64,000 bases of DNA from Hoplostethus atlanticus (Eukaryota > Chordata > Actinopteri > Trachichthyiformes > Trachichthyidae), in NCBI GenBank assembly GCA_034670405.1, contig JAXDDX010000007.1, positions 4,504,501-4,568,500 on the forward strand. Reading direction: 5' to 3'. Position 1 is the first letter of the stretch. Every line of letters begins with the position of its first letter. The notes beneath the pieces are model-generated. The model was given only the letters and a program-made list of their open reading frames with translations, was not told where the DNA came from and ran no database searches. Below are positions 1-11,404 of the stretch, piece after piece. The position numbers were made by a program, and so were the translations under genes.

Positions 1-789
1 TGGTGCTTGAAAGCAAGATTCAACAGCCCACATTCAATTTTTTACCACCGAGCAAGCCAATTATTACTGATTTCATATCAGCCATACTCTGCTGCCAGTC
101 TACAAATTCTTATGACTCTGTCACTGTGGAAAAATCTTTGACACAAAGCAAAATTAGATTTGCTCATGATGTGTGTGGCAGAATTTGATGGGCACCCAGC
201 ATGTGCAATGGACGAGTGGAAGGTGCATAAATTGGGTTGGGAAACTGTGGCTATCTCCACATGGGGAGAACATTTCTTGCTTTTTTAAAAGCAGGTGCCC
301 ATTCGTGGGTGATTAACAGGCAGAGCAGAGAGGTGGGCATTTCTGCATGGATGGCTTTGACTAACCTAGCTGCTGCTGCCTCACTTGGGTAATGGCTACA
401 GGCTAGCACAGAGAACCCAGACCAGAGGGCTGTAATGTAGAAAACCACTCAAATGACAGTTCTCAAAGCTTAAATCCTAGAGAATCCTTGCAGAGTCTGA
501 TTCAGCCATGTGGAACACTACAGAATGTGACTCAACTGATTGATATCTCCAGAGAAGAAATTGATTGTGGATTGTTGCTGGACCAATACAAAAGCCTACA
601 CTCACATCAGTGTCAGATAAATACTTTAGTACTTCCTTAAAGTAATTCCTCACAGATTCTACAAAGGACATGTCAGTGAGCTATCGATGCTCTCAACTAA
701 GTAATACCACCTCGACTGATAGCTTTGGTACAACATGTAACTACATCTCTGTGTTATTACTTTTCAACTCCTAGGAGCATTGGAAAATA
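1..789. other. upstream DNA, no gene recognised
   Basis: Only short open frames of up to 66 residues are present on either strand. None resembles a protein I recognise. No RNA gene, simple repeat or terminal inverted repeat stands out. The stretch ends where LINE-like coding similarity begins. Confidence 0.6.
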
Positions 790-2095
790 ATAACATCTGG
801 TTTTCAGCAGCAGCACAGCAGTGAAACTACCCTTGTCAGGGTTGTAAATGATATCTTGATGAATGCAGATGCAGGCAAGGCTGCATCCGATGCAGGCTGT
901 TAGTGCTGCTTGACCTAAGTGCAGCATTTGATACTATAGCTCGTGATATCTTTATAGATAGAATGAGGCAGTGGATCGGTATTTAAGGGGCCGTCCTAGA
1001 TTGGTTCACTTCGCACTTGACAAACAGTTCCTTGTGAATTCCTTGTGTCCATTGTTGTCTCAGTCCTTACCATGGTGTGCCACAAGGCTCAATTCTTGGG
1101 CTGCTTTAATTCTCCTTATATATCCTCTATTGGAGGATTAAGGACTGGATGTGAAACATTTATTTTAAAATTAAGTTTGGACAAAGCCAAAGTCCTCGTT
1201 ATAAGCCCTGAGCACACCAAATTCAAATTGTCATTTGTCCTCTAAATCAACATATTAAGATTCGTGAGACCCCAAGCTTTAATTTTGAACAACATACTAA
1301 AAAGCTTAAAAAGGTAATTTACATCTGAGGAACACAGAAACAATGAGATCTGTCTTAAATTCCAGAGATAAAGAGAGGATTATACATGATTTTATTTCAT
1401 CTCACCTTGACTATTGAAATGCCGTCTTTACATGCATTAACCAAAAAGAGGTAGACTAGCTCAAATGTGTTCAAAATTCTAACCCTAACTAAGAGACGGG
1501 GCCATATCTCCTGCCATTTAATGTCTTTTCACTGGCTGCCTGCCCATTTTAGATTTTATTGATTACTTTTAAGGCTTTGCGTGGCCCCTGAGCTCCCCTG
1601 AGCAAGGCCCTTTTGATTGTTCCCGTGTCCAGGCTAAAGGTGACCAGGTTTTTGCCATCGGGTCTCCATGGCTTTGGAATGACTTGTCTGAGGATCTCAG
1701 GCTGGCAGAGTTAGTATCATCATTTAAATCACTTCATAAAACGTACTTTTATTGTTAGGCCTTTTTTTTATAATCCTTTCTTTTTTATTTAATTAATTAA
1801 TTCATTTTGTTGCTTTGTGTGTTATTTATTTATTCCTTTTGTTCCTACAGCTGGGATGGCAGGAACTATTTTTGTTCATAATTTTGTAACTTTTTACAGT
1901 ACCTCATTGCTCTTTCTATTTTATTGACCTTTGTCATTGTTCATATTTTTGAACTTTGTTTTGAAAACTGCCTTCCCTCCAATGCATGCTGGGATAGGCT
2001 GCAGCCCCCATTACCCTTAATAGGAATAAGCAGGTATAAATTAATGAATAATAATAATAATAATGATAATATAATATAATAATAATAATACATTT
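790..2095 (+). mobile_element. Degenerate L2/Rex1-type LINE, reverse transcriptase half plus 3' tail
   Basis: Reading across frameshifts and stops on the + strand, fragments of a non-LTR reverse transcriptase appear in the correct order. First comes SGFQQQHSSETTLV-like text near 800, the region before motif A. Then LLDLSAAFDT follows near 908-935 (motif A), GVPQGSILG near 1074-1105 (motif B), a DKAKVLVISP-like stretch near 1180-1215, then HLDY.NAVFT, SLHWLP- and SPWLWNDLSEDLRLAE-like text to about 1745. The 3' end near 1985-2045 has the GCTGGGATAGGCTGCAGCCC-type tail common to fish L2-like LINEs and their SINEs, followed by an AAT microsatellite. The copy is dead: several in-frame stops and shifts, and no endonuclease part. 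Family-level naming is from memory of the motif style and needs a library search. Confidence 0.8.
2046..2090. repeat. (AAT)n microsatellite
   Basis: Imperfect run of AAT/AATAT units directly after the LINE tail. It probably grew from the element's own simple-repeat 3' terminus. Confidence 0.9.
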
Positions 2096-2880
2096 TCCTA
2101 TATGACCTACAGCCATATGACAACAATATTATTTCATACTGTTTTCTGTAACAAACTCGAATTTGCGATTTCACAATTAGCTGTATGCTAGTGGTCAATA
2201 TTCAGCAGAGTAGGTAATGATGGAGGTATGTGTGACAAAAATCTGAATGTTCAATCAAAGAGAAATATAGCTCATGTCTTGCCAAGTGAACTTTTTCAGT
2301 TCCAATACTGTTTCTGTACATATTAGGCCAGAGTTTTGTATCATGAAAGACTGTCATCAACAGGAGGACATGGAAGAAAGAAAAGGATGGGTGACATCTT
2401 GTCAGAATAGCAACAGAAATATTGCACCACCTAGTGGAGGCAGTGTTCACAGTGTTACATGGTAACATCCTGTCTTGATTTTACTCCTACAGTAGTATGA
2501 TTATTTTCTGAATTCCTATTTGCAGGATTTGTAAGCTGTTTGTGAAAGTTGGGTGGGCTCCTGCAATATGGACAGGAGCTCTTTGTCTCTCTAAAGTTTA
2601 AAAGTGATACCATAGGATGTACAAAACTATAAAGTATGATGAGGAGTCACAATAAACTCACTTTTGATTAACACAGGCACATTATACTTCCCTATAGGGA
2701 TATCATAATGATTCTCCATTAGGAAGGAGAAACAGGATGGGGCTTATGTTTGCACCACAATGGAAAAAAAGTTGAAATGCATGCTTGATTTAGAATAAAA
2801 AAAGCTTCCCGTTGTTATCATGAGAATTTGTTTGGCTAAAACGTAACAAACTTCTACTGCACACAGTAACGTGCCCTATT
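2096..2880. other. LINE-to-promoter spacer, no gene recognised
   Basis: AT-rich DNA with only short random open frames. Nothing recognisable was found between the LINE tail and the C-rich block. Confidence 0.5.
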
Positions 2881-2904
2881 TCCAGACGGATCTGTGTACC
2901 TGCG

Positions 2905-3010
2905 CTCAGGAGCCCCTCCCCCTCCCCCGCCCCCCCCTCCCCTTCAGAGTTTGTGTTGCACTCGTTGCAGTAGGAGGGTCCATGTGCACAGAATGACGTC
3001 GCTCTGACTG
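2905..3010 (+). promoter_or_regulatory. Candidate nr3c2 proximal promoter: C-rich boxes and a CRE-like site
   Basis: A run of CCCCTCCCCC / CCCCGCCCCC text at about 2917-2943 is a natural Sp1/KLF-type binding cluster. A CRE-like TGACGTC lies at 2994-3000, and CpG dinucleotides are denser here than in the flanks. The block sits just before the inferred non-coding exon 1. Steroid receptor genes in vertebrates commonly use TATA-less, GC-rich promoters with Sp1 sites. No TATA box was seen in the expected place. The assignment is positional inference; the transcription start is unknown. Confidence 0.45.
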
Positions 3011-3391
3011 CAAGTCGGACCGACTCCTCCGTTTGTTTTTATTAGTCTTTTATCTGAGGGCCAGAATTGTTAATCCGCAAAATTATGGCCATAATGTGAG
3101 ATCATCTGCCGCTGTCGTCCGACCCGTCGCTGTCGCTCGTCCTGTCAAAAACAGCGCCTTGCTGTTGAGGATTACTAGTGATAATACGCAGTAGACTTCT
3201 CCAGTGTGTTCAGCTGTCAAACTGAAAACTAGTGGATGTATTGGAAAGAGTAGATAGAGCACATTTTCCAGTGCGGGGATACTGCCGGGAAGAAATATTT
3301 ATTGACTTTGCTTTCCATGTCTGTCCTTGTCCTCTGGATTATTGCTGCCCAGCAACACAGCCACCTGACAAGTCTGAATGTCGTAATTAAG
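3010..3391 (+). other. nr3c2: Inferred non-coding exon 1 (5' UTR) of nr3c2; 5' limit arbitrary
   Basis: The stretch ends in ATTAAG followed by GTAAGG at 3392, a near-consensus splice donor. It lies 1.55 kb before the strong acceptor of the ATG exon and downstream of the C-rich promoter-like block. Mammalian NR3C2 also begins with untranslated first exons spliced to the ATG exon. Several small upstream ATGs lie in it: ATG GCC ATA ATG TGA near 3085, ATG TAT TGG AAA GAG TAG near 3235, and a 25-codon open stretch from 3317 that runs in frame through the donor. Transcript evidence would be needed to fix the start and to exclude other first exons. Confidence 0.5.
3317..3391 (+). CDS. Predicted uORF, exon 1 part (continues at 4943-4954)
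   Basis: ATG at 3317 opens a frame beginning MSVLVLWIIAA that stays open for exactly 25 codons to the exon 1 donor. If exon 1 is spliced to 4943 it continues GTG AAT CAA TGA and stops at 4952-4954, giving a 28-residue peptide with a hydrophobic start. The initiation context is weak (T at -3, T at +4), so leaky scanning is likely. A role as a translational brake on the receptor is inference, conditional on the exon 1 model. Confidence 0.3.
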
Positions 3392-4942
3392 GTAAGGACA
3401 CCGTGCGGAGTGTTTGCCCGTACATTTTAATTCCACTCAGTGTCTAGAATGATAATGAAACAAAACTTAACACTATAAGTCACATACTGAATACTTGCAT
3501 GCCAGTTGCATTTTGCTGTGGGAGAAATCTATAACTTTGAACCAGGGCTGCTCTTAGTCTTGTGTCTGGTCCATAAATAAAAGTAGAAGTTGATTAATTT
3601 ATGTCCAAATAACAACAACAACAATAATATCCAAATTATTGATAGATGTTATTTCTCTACAGGCACCTGTCTAGAGCTATTCTATTTTCTTACAGCCATT
3701 AGATGCTTTTTGAAAATATATAATATTTGGGATACATTCTTTATTTTGTTATTCCTACATCCTGTAATTAGTTCTTGTCTCCCGGGAAGCCGTTAGCTGC
3801 CGTGTTAGACAGCAAGTAGAGGACTAAATTAAGACAGCAGGAAAGTCTGTTCATAGTATTTAAGCTGCCAGTCGCAAAATGAGACATATTCAGTTGAACG
3901 CCCTACGGGGCCAGCACAATCACGCCAGGAATAAGGCTGTGGGAAACAAATATCCAGATGTCATCTCTTTTTCATTTATTTTTCAAGCTTTTGCACAAAA
4001 GATGCATAGTCAGTCCACAATGTGCAGGTAGCCTAGATAACTTTAGCCCAGATATGATGGCTACTCCAGAGCTGCGAGCCCTACAAAGAGCGTATCGTGG
4101 CATTTAAAATGTAATGCCACAGCCTAATGCGATGCTTAGGCGGCGCATTAGGTTATGTCAAGTTACTGTTATTTTCTGGTTTTGCAAGTTGTTGGGGTTG
4201 CCCTGTGCACTCAAACAACATTTCAACTTATGTCGCAGCTATGTTGTGGCTGCAAGAGCAATAACTATTGAGTGACAGCATTAGGGCCAATCCATGAATG
4301 GCCTGATGAAGTTGGTGGAGTTCTGTGTCCAATAGAGGCGCACTAGAGGTGGGGATCTAATCAAAAACCACAGACTACGTCATGTAGACACATTTAACCC
4401 TTGCGACGCTTTTCGTTACCAGACTGTATCCGCCAGTGCCGTGATATGAGGGAGCCTGTGAAGTTTTACAAATATGACACATTGTTTATATAATATCAAT
4501 CATCTATCTGTCTCTTTATTCATTTAAAACGACTATCATATTTGCCATTAGAAATTAATGAAATTGACTTTTTTGTATTATTTGTAAGTAGACTGAGCTC
4601 CCAACCCTCCATACTGCCCCTTTTCCCTTGCCTTCCCTTTTTGTATCCGTAGCAGCTTTGCTTCCCACTTTGGTGACCTTTTAAATTTTTAAAAATACAT
4701 TTTTTAAAATCTAGATTTCATATATCGTGCATATATCTGAATGTATTATTTAGCCCCGTATGAGACTGATAATCTCTGCCTGTAGTGCTCGTAATACACC
4801 TGCCACTCAACCAGTAACGCTAAACCAATGGCTTGAGTGTAGTTAGACTATAACTAATGCATGAACATGATTAGAACCCCTGAGTGACCATAATCATTAA
4901 ACTTTTCTCATTCTTCTCTTGTTCTCTTGCCTGATTTACCAG
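3392..4942 (+). other. Intron 1 of nr3c2 (inferred)
   Basis: It starts GTAAGG and ends in a pyrimidine-rich tract (TTCTCATTCTTCTCTTG near 4905-4921) followed by ACCAG at 4942. It contains only AT-rich sequence and short random frames. No mobile element was recognised. Confidence 0.5.
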
Positions 4943-4950
4943 GTGAATCA

Positions 4951-5073
4951 ATGATCCAGGAATGGAGACCAAAAGATACCAAAGTTTCTTTGATGGAAGT
5001 GACACAGAGAACAGATGGTCTCAGGTCCCTAGCACCATGGAGTACTGCTGCAGTACAGAGGATTCAAGTCTGA
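4951..5073 (+). CDS. Out-of-frame overlapping upstream ATG frame
   Basis: An ATG at 4951, eleven bases before the receptor ATG and in another frame, opens 40 codons to a TGA at 5071-5073 inside exon 2. Its context is poor (T at -3, A at +4). The receptor ATG at 4962 has a good one (G at -3, G at +4), so most scanning ribosomes should pass it. It also overlaps the stop of the exon 1 uORF in an ATGA tetranucleotide. Translation of this frame is not shown by the sequence; it is listed because it could influence start choice. Confidence 0.25.
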   Translation: MIQEWRPKDTKVSLMEVTQRTDGLRSLAPWSTAAVQRIQV

Positions 5074-6766
5074 CTAGCAACGATATCCTGATGGACATCA
5101 ACGTCAGCTGCCCTGCTGGAAGCCCAGCAGCCGACTGCAAAGACAACAGTGTGAAAAAGCAGGAGCAGCCAATGCTTCGGCTAAGCCAGAACCAGCCGTT
5201 TGTTCTCCCACTCTTCAACAATTCTCTTCATGGTCGCAAACAGGAAATGGACTCCAAGGAGCTTTCCAAGACTGTGGCTGAGTCCATGGGCCTGTATATG
5301 AATGCTGCAAGGGAGGCAGACTTTGCCTTCAGCCAGCAGGGAGGTAGTACCAGCCCTGGGAAGATATACCCGGTGTGCGGGCGGCCCCTTGAGGAAAACC
5401 AATGTGTGTCTACAAAGAACCCCAAGTTAAAGCCATTGGGATTCCAGCAGCCCAGCGCCACTCCCAGAGAATGCACTGCTGGGACTCCAGTTAGCTCAGC
5501 TTCTATGCTGGCCTCATCTCTGTCCTGCAGTCCCCAGACCCCCGGCTCCATTTCCAGCCCAGGGGGAAGTAACAATATGGTGTCATCCACCACCAGTCCC
5601 ACCACATGCTTTGGACCAGTGTGCTCGTCCGTCAGTAGTCCTGTCAACCAGACTTCGTCTGTCCCGACTCTGGCCCACATCCAACGCAGGAATTCAGCCA
5701 CATGTAGCCCTGCAGAGTCCAGCACAGTGGGCTCGCCACCCCTCACCAGCCCGCTGAACATCATGAGGTCGCCCATGTCCAGCCCCCAGAGTATGAGTAG
5801 TGTGAGATCCCCGCCCTCCTGCAGCACTACGTGTAACATTAGGTCATCTGTCTCAAGCCCCACGGGTGGCAATTGCAACAACAGCGCCAGCAACTGCAAC
5901 ACATTGAGGCCCTCCATCTCCAGTCCAGCCACAGGGGGCGCTATGGCTGTCAGCAGCCCACAGAACCCCTCCTCCGGTGGGTTTCCTGTGTCCAGTCCTG
6001 CCAGTGGACTGGGTCTGGTGCAGAATGACACCAATAGCCCAGAGGCAACAGGTCTGAGTAGAGACCAGGACTTCAAGAACTTTGAGTTCCCTAAGGTAGA
6101 GATGCTAGACGGGGAGGTGTTCAATGTGGGCTTAGACCAGATGGGGATGGTCAAGTACATTAAGAATGAGCCTGGAACTGACTTTAGGAGCATGTGTTTA
6201 GGCAGCTCCAAATGTAATGTGAGTAGCGCTCCCTTTATCACACAGATAAAGAGTGAGCCAAACAAAGATGAGGGATGCATGAATCCGCAGCCCTACGGTG
6301 AGCAATCACCGTCTCTTGGTCTCTTTCCTGCGTCTGAGACCACCTATTTGTCCCTGAGGAATAACATTGATGAATACAGTCTTTCTGGTATCTTAGGACC
6401 CCCTATCGCCTCCATGAATGGTAACTATGAGCCCGACGTGTTCTCCAACAGTGTCCTGTCTAAAGGGGTTAAGCAGGAGTCCAATGATGGCAGCTATTAC
6501 CAAGAGAGTAACAGCATGCCCACGTCGGCCATTGTTGGAGTTAATTCCGGTGGACACTCGTTCCATTACCAGTTTGGAGCGCAAGGAACAATGTCTTTCG
6601 CACGGCATGATGTGAGGGACCAGTCCAACCCTTTGTTGAATCTAATTTCGCCTGTAACAGCGTTAATGGAGTCGTGGAAATCTCGGCCAGGCATGTCACA
6701 GGGGTCACTGTCAGCCAGAGGGGAGGCATACCCAGGTCAGAGCTGCATCACAGACAGCATGTCGAG
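4962..6766 (+). CDS. nr3c2: Mineralocorticoid receptor exon 2: start codon and N-terminal transactivation domain
   Basis: Codes for residues 1-601 plus two bases of codon 602. The ATG at 4962 is chosen because it begins METK, as in other vertebrate MRs, and has a strong Kozak context. The exon begins at the acceptor AG at 4941-4942 and ends SMS-AG before GTAAGG at 6767. The region is the intrinsically disordered AF-1 domain that recruits coactivators and corepressors. Conserved MR blocks are ELSKTVAESMGLYM (100-113), EYSLSGILGPP (471-481) and TSAIVGVNSGGHSFHYQFGA (521-540). Seven SSP motifs lie between 198 and 346, a likely substrate region for proline-directed kinases. Three SUMO consensus sites are visible: IKNE around K401, IKSE around K430 and VKQE around K504, at places where human MR also has them. 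About 600 residues is the usual MR length for this domain. Confidence 0.97.
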
Positions 6767-9140
6767 GTAAGGAGACTGAAGATTGTCTGTGTGTATCCTG
6801 TGATCTAGTGCCCGACAATACATCATAGTCAGAGCTCTGGCTGAAAAACTGTGCATATAAATATTCCAGCTTACTGTAACTCTACGGGGGGGAATAGTTT
6901 TCATTTTTCCTAAATAATGGGGTTTTGTGTCAATACATGAGAGCGTCCTTCTAGAGTACCAGATAGATGGACCAGTGTGTTTCAGTCGGGCTCCTATTGC
7001 ACAGGGGACTTTGGGCGTTTGGTTTTAGAAGTGCAAAATAATAACAACAGCAGGGCTTGGGAAAGGCAGCGGGATACTGGCTGGAGGAACAGGAATTGGA
7101 GGACGGGGTCCAGGTCATTGTTACAGTACAAACGCAGCATGTGATCACAGCATCATCTTTGCTAACACTGCCCTGTGCTCTACTGTAACAGAGAGGCAAA
7201 GTTTCCTTCTTATCAGGGGCTTGTGTATGTACAACAACAAAATTTATTGGTCTGTTATCGGGAGGTCCAGCAAGGACCTTGTGTAATGCAAATATCTGTT
7301 TTTATGGGCCCTGGGCCATTATACGGCAGCATCATAAATTATGAATGATTGATCACATGCTTTTGTTGCCAAACTGATGAAATAAACAGTTGCTTTTGGG
7401 AGGGTGGGGGCTCAAACAAAACAAACAGGCCAAAGGGAAACAAATCTATAATTGCTGCCAATCTGGCAAAGTATAACTTTGACACAGTTGTTGTGCTTCC
7501 AGTATAATCTGGTGTCCTAGTTGCAAGCAAAGCTGAAGACACTAAATTACCATCAGAAAGATGAATAAAAGTAAATATCACTGCCATAAACTAGAGCATG
7601 AAAAACATAGTAACATTGTTGAAAGGGAAGTAGGGAACCAGTTACATAATCAACCCCATAAGAGTGAAATCTTCTGTTGTTTATTTACAGTAAATCAAAA
7701 GATATGGTCTTGGTACTGCATCTGGGGAGTTTGGGTGTGATATGATTTCTTTGTTTTTAAAAAGCAGTGAGTATATATTGATTGTGTCATTAAATAGATT
7801 GCCATCATCTAAAGTATTATTTTATACACAGGATATTGTAAAGTTGCCATTTTTATGAGCTCACTTGGTGCAAGAAGCACTAAACAAAGCCATAAACAAC
7901 ATCCTGCTTCTGAGTTCTGACTTGCAAAACTTTGATAAGAGTCAGATGTTTGCTTTGTGAGAAATACAGTATTATTTGAACATTTGCTGATGGGTATGTT
8001 GCCGCTTTACAGTGAGTCTTATGGACTCTGTGCTTTCCAAACAGACTACGTCATGACCATGAAAAGTCCAAACTGTCATTTCAAACCGGCATACGGAGTG
8101 AGCTGAATTTAGGCCGTGATATTGCACAGAATCTCAAATTTGAAATTTGGCTGATCATGAGTTTTCCTGATTGAAAACATGACAAACAATGGTGTTATCC
8201 CTGGTAGATCACCCTGTGGCTCTGCCGTTTTCTATTTTCTAGCTGTTGTCATTTAAGTTGCATGGACTACACAACTATACAACTGTACTGTTAGAGGAAC
8301 GGATCCGGAAAGTCTTTACTTATTTCGTCACTGTATATTCCTCTGAAACATTGTCATTTATGCTAGGTTGTCATCCATGCTGAATTGATATAGCTGACAA
8401 ATGCAATGCAAAACATTGCTGATGTTAACTTTATCGGTTATTGTAAAGGTAAAGTAATTCTATACATAGAATATATATATATATATTTTTTATAACTACA
8501 TTTTTCAAGAAGATATTGGAAAAAGCTTTTTACTGCCCTCTCTCAAGATTTGTGGCCTAGTTTGACCACAGTCAAATTGAATTATGCTGTCTCATGATAA
8601 ACAAAAATCAATTTGACTTCTGCTCAGATTTAGCCTGTAGTAGGATTAATTATCCCCAGTGCACATGATCAAATTAATTCCTAAATGCTTCCCTGAATTC
8701 ATTGTTCATAAATTGATGATTGTCATTGGGATGATTGTCCTAGTGACATTTCTGGATTTATTTTGGCAAACATGTAATAATTGTGTAACTAGTGTGAGTG
8801 CACTGGACTGTATGCCTGAGGTTATTCATATATTCCTATGTGCTGTGTGCAATTATTTGTTTGTGTGCATGTGCTTACTTGTGCTGTATCTGATCATCAG
8901 TTTGGGCGTTTATGTCTATAGGGTGTGTGTTCAACTTACACACTAGTTTGTGGGAGATATGTGTGTATATGTGTGAGCTATAATAAGGTTTGCCGCACTG
9001 AATGATGCAGCCCGTTACCTTGGAGGCGACCCATATGGCAGGAGCCAAAGCAATGTTGACGGGATCACTGCCACCTTGGTCCTAATGAGATCCAGCTTAG
9101 CTCTAATGTCAGACAGGATGACAGTAAGAGGTGGGCCACA

Positions 9141-9231
9141 TGGCAGCCAGCCAACCAGCCAGTCAGTCAGCCAGTCAGTCAGCCAGCCAGCCAGCCAGCA
9201 AGCCACATACACACACACACACACACACACT
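9141..9231. repeat. Compound (CAGC/CAGT)n and (CA)n tandem repeat
   Basis: About 55 bases of CAGC and CAGT tetranucleotides in mixed order, followed after a short gap by a (CA)13 run. The mixture suggests point mutation of one tetranucleotide array. Confidence 0.9.
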
Positions 9232-9377
9232 CTTAGCAACTCTTTAGTAGAATCCAACATTTCTCAGAGGATGTTGCCTTCATAGAGTGTCCTGTTACAC
9301 CAGTACTATTGTATTGACTGACAACTAAACTTAGACATAAACATAGGCTTATTGTATCCTGCCTGTTATCATTGACA

Positions 9378-9415
9378 TAGTGTGGGCCCATAGTGTGGGC
9401 CCATAGTGTGGGCAC
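9378..9415. repeat. Short tandem repeat, 13-base unit CATAGTGTGGGCC
   Basis: Almost three head-to-tail copies, the last with a C-to-A change. A small minisatellite seed with no evident function. Confidence 0.8.
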
Positions 9416-11404
9416 AATAACATCCCAGTCTCGACTTTCTGAAGTCTAAAAGTCTATTGCAGGAAGTCTGTGGTGCTGTTTGAGCTTTGGACTGGCTACA
9501 TGCTGCCTGGGCCCATTATTTCATAGGCAAAAATGTTACGTAACCATTAAAAAGCAAAACGCTTTGATCCACTGAAGCCTTGGATGACAGAGTGTAAAAT
9601 CCTTGGGCTCTTTTTTTTCTCACTTTGGTTCCTCTAAATGTTTTTAATTAAAAGTGGCTGCTCATCTGAGCAGTCTGGATTACTTGGTGCAAAAACGTTT
9701 TAACTGTGATTCACAAGAGAGGGAGAAAAAAAAAACCGAACCAGAATTATAGTATTTTTGTGATAGTCTGGTTTAAACTTAATGCTTAGACAAAACAGTT
9801 GACAGTGTGCAGTCTACATGATTAGAATGAGAATTTATTCTTCCATTTTTTTTAGTACTAAAACCAATGCAATAAATATATTTAATTATGTCTCAAAGTA
9901 TGCTCTCTCTCTCTCTCTAAAACCATGTGCACTATTGCATGAAGCCCATTATAGAAGAATTCCTAGTTTTAAACTATTTTATATGCAAATAAAATGATAA
10001 CTTACCCATGGTAATATGAAAATTATCAGAAAATGACCTACATTAGTGTGCTGGATTATGTTTGCTTACTGCCTAAATCTCCAAATCTCTTTTCACCCTA
10101 TTTAGGGCATTTTGTGCTGGTTGTCACAGGAATGTTTTACCAAATACAATTTCTCTAAAACTTGTTAGCCATTTGACCTAATAATTTCCTGATATGACAA
10201 ATGCAAGTTCAACCATTATTTTTTTTCATACAGATATCTTTTCATTTTTAGTTCCAACATTTCTTCACTCGTGGCAAAAACAGAAGCTTACGCTAGGCTG
10301 ATATTTTCATCGCTTTTAGCTGGGAGCCAGTGCCTCTAGACCTACAGGATGCCCATCATGAGGAAGCACCAGATTGAAGTAGAGCGAATGCTTTGCACTG
10401 GACCCTGGCCAACTCTCAATGTTCTACAGAGGGATGAAAAGGCATACTCCTGAGAGCACACTAATAAGGCTTTAATTGTATGTTCCTCCACTAAATTAAT
10501 GGATGGAAATGATTTGATTAATTCAGACACTGCTGGATACTAATATCCAATTAAATCCCAACACCAGGCGTGTGCTGGGGCTCCCAGTGCATTGTGGGTT
10601 CCTGACTATAAAGCAGACAGCTGCTTGTTTGGGTTGTGAAATGGTGTTGATACAGGTGAAGGTGTTGGGGAATGGCTTTGGGGGTAGTGTGAGTCTCATT
10701 TGTCTAGCAGCAGACGTTATGATGTCCCTAAGCTAGACTGGAAAAAAATTGGTATGTTGCATGCAATGGTCAATTATGTGCCAATAAAGGCTCGATCATT
10801 TTATTATGCTAAATTTGATCCAAAGCACAAACGCTGACACACACAAAGTGACATGTCAATATTTTTCATTATTGGTTAGCATCACTCTACTTTAATTCTA
10901 ATACTTACTGGTATCAATGAAGTAGCTCTTGTTTACAGGTGTGCCCTGTGTACCTGAACATATCAATATAGAATGTGTTATTTAAAATGAGAAATTCCTT
11001 CAGCTTTTGTTCGCCGTGTAGCAGCTGATGTCGGTGATAACTCATGGAATATCCAAGCCCTGGGCTCGATTGTACCCGATTGAGTATGAGTCATTTGATG
11101 AGCTGTTAAGAAAAATAGACGTGAGGTAATATGGTAATTTGTGTAAGAGATACTTAGACAAACATCAGGCAATGTTGCTGTCTTGTTATCTATGATTACC
11201 GGCCCATAGATTGAGACAAGAGGCAGTGGTGGGTGCTTAAGCTATCCCCCTGTAATGAACCTCAGGGCAGAGGGATGAATTAGATCCAGTAGATTAAGGA
11301 CGCTGTCATGTGTGTGTGTAGATGTATAGGAATGAATACAGCCAGTATAATCCTCTTCAAATGCTCATGGCTAAAACCATAATTCACATTCAAAAGCAAT
11401 AAAT

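Noticed and set aside
5228..6280. 350-codon open frame on the minus strand, antisense to exon 2
   Set aside because: It is the reverse shadow of a serine/proline-rich coding exon, whose codons seldom create stops on the opposite strand. The translation shows no domain and the sense frame is clearly the real one.
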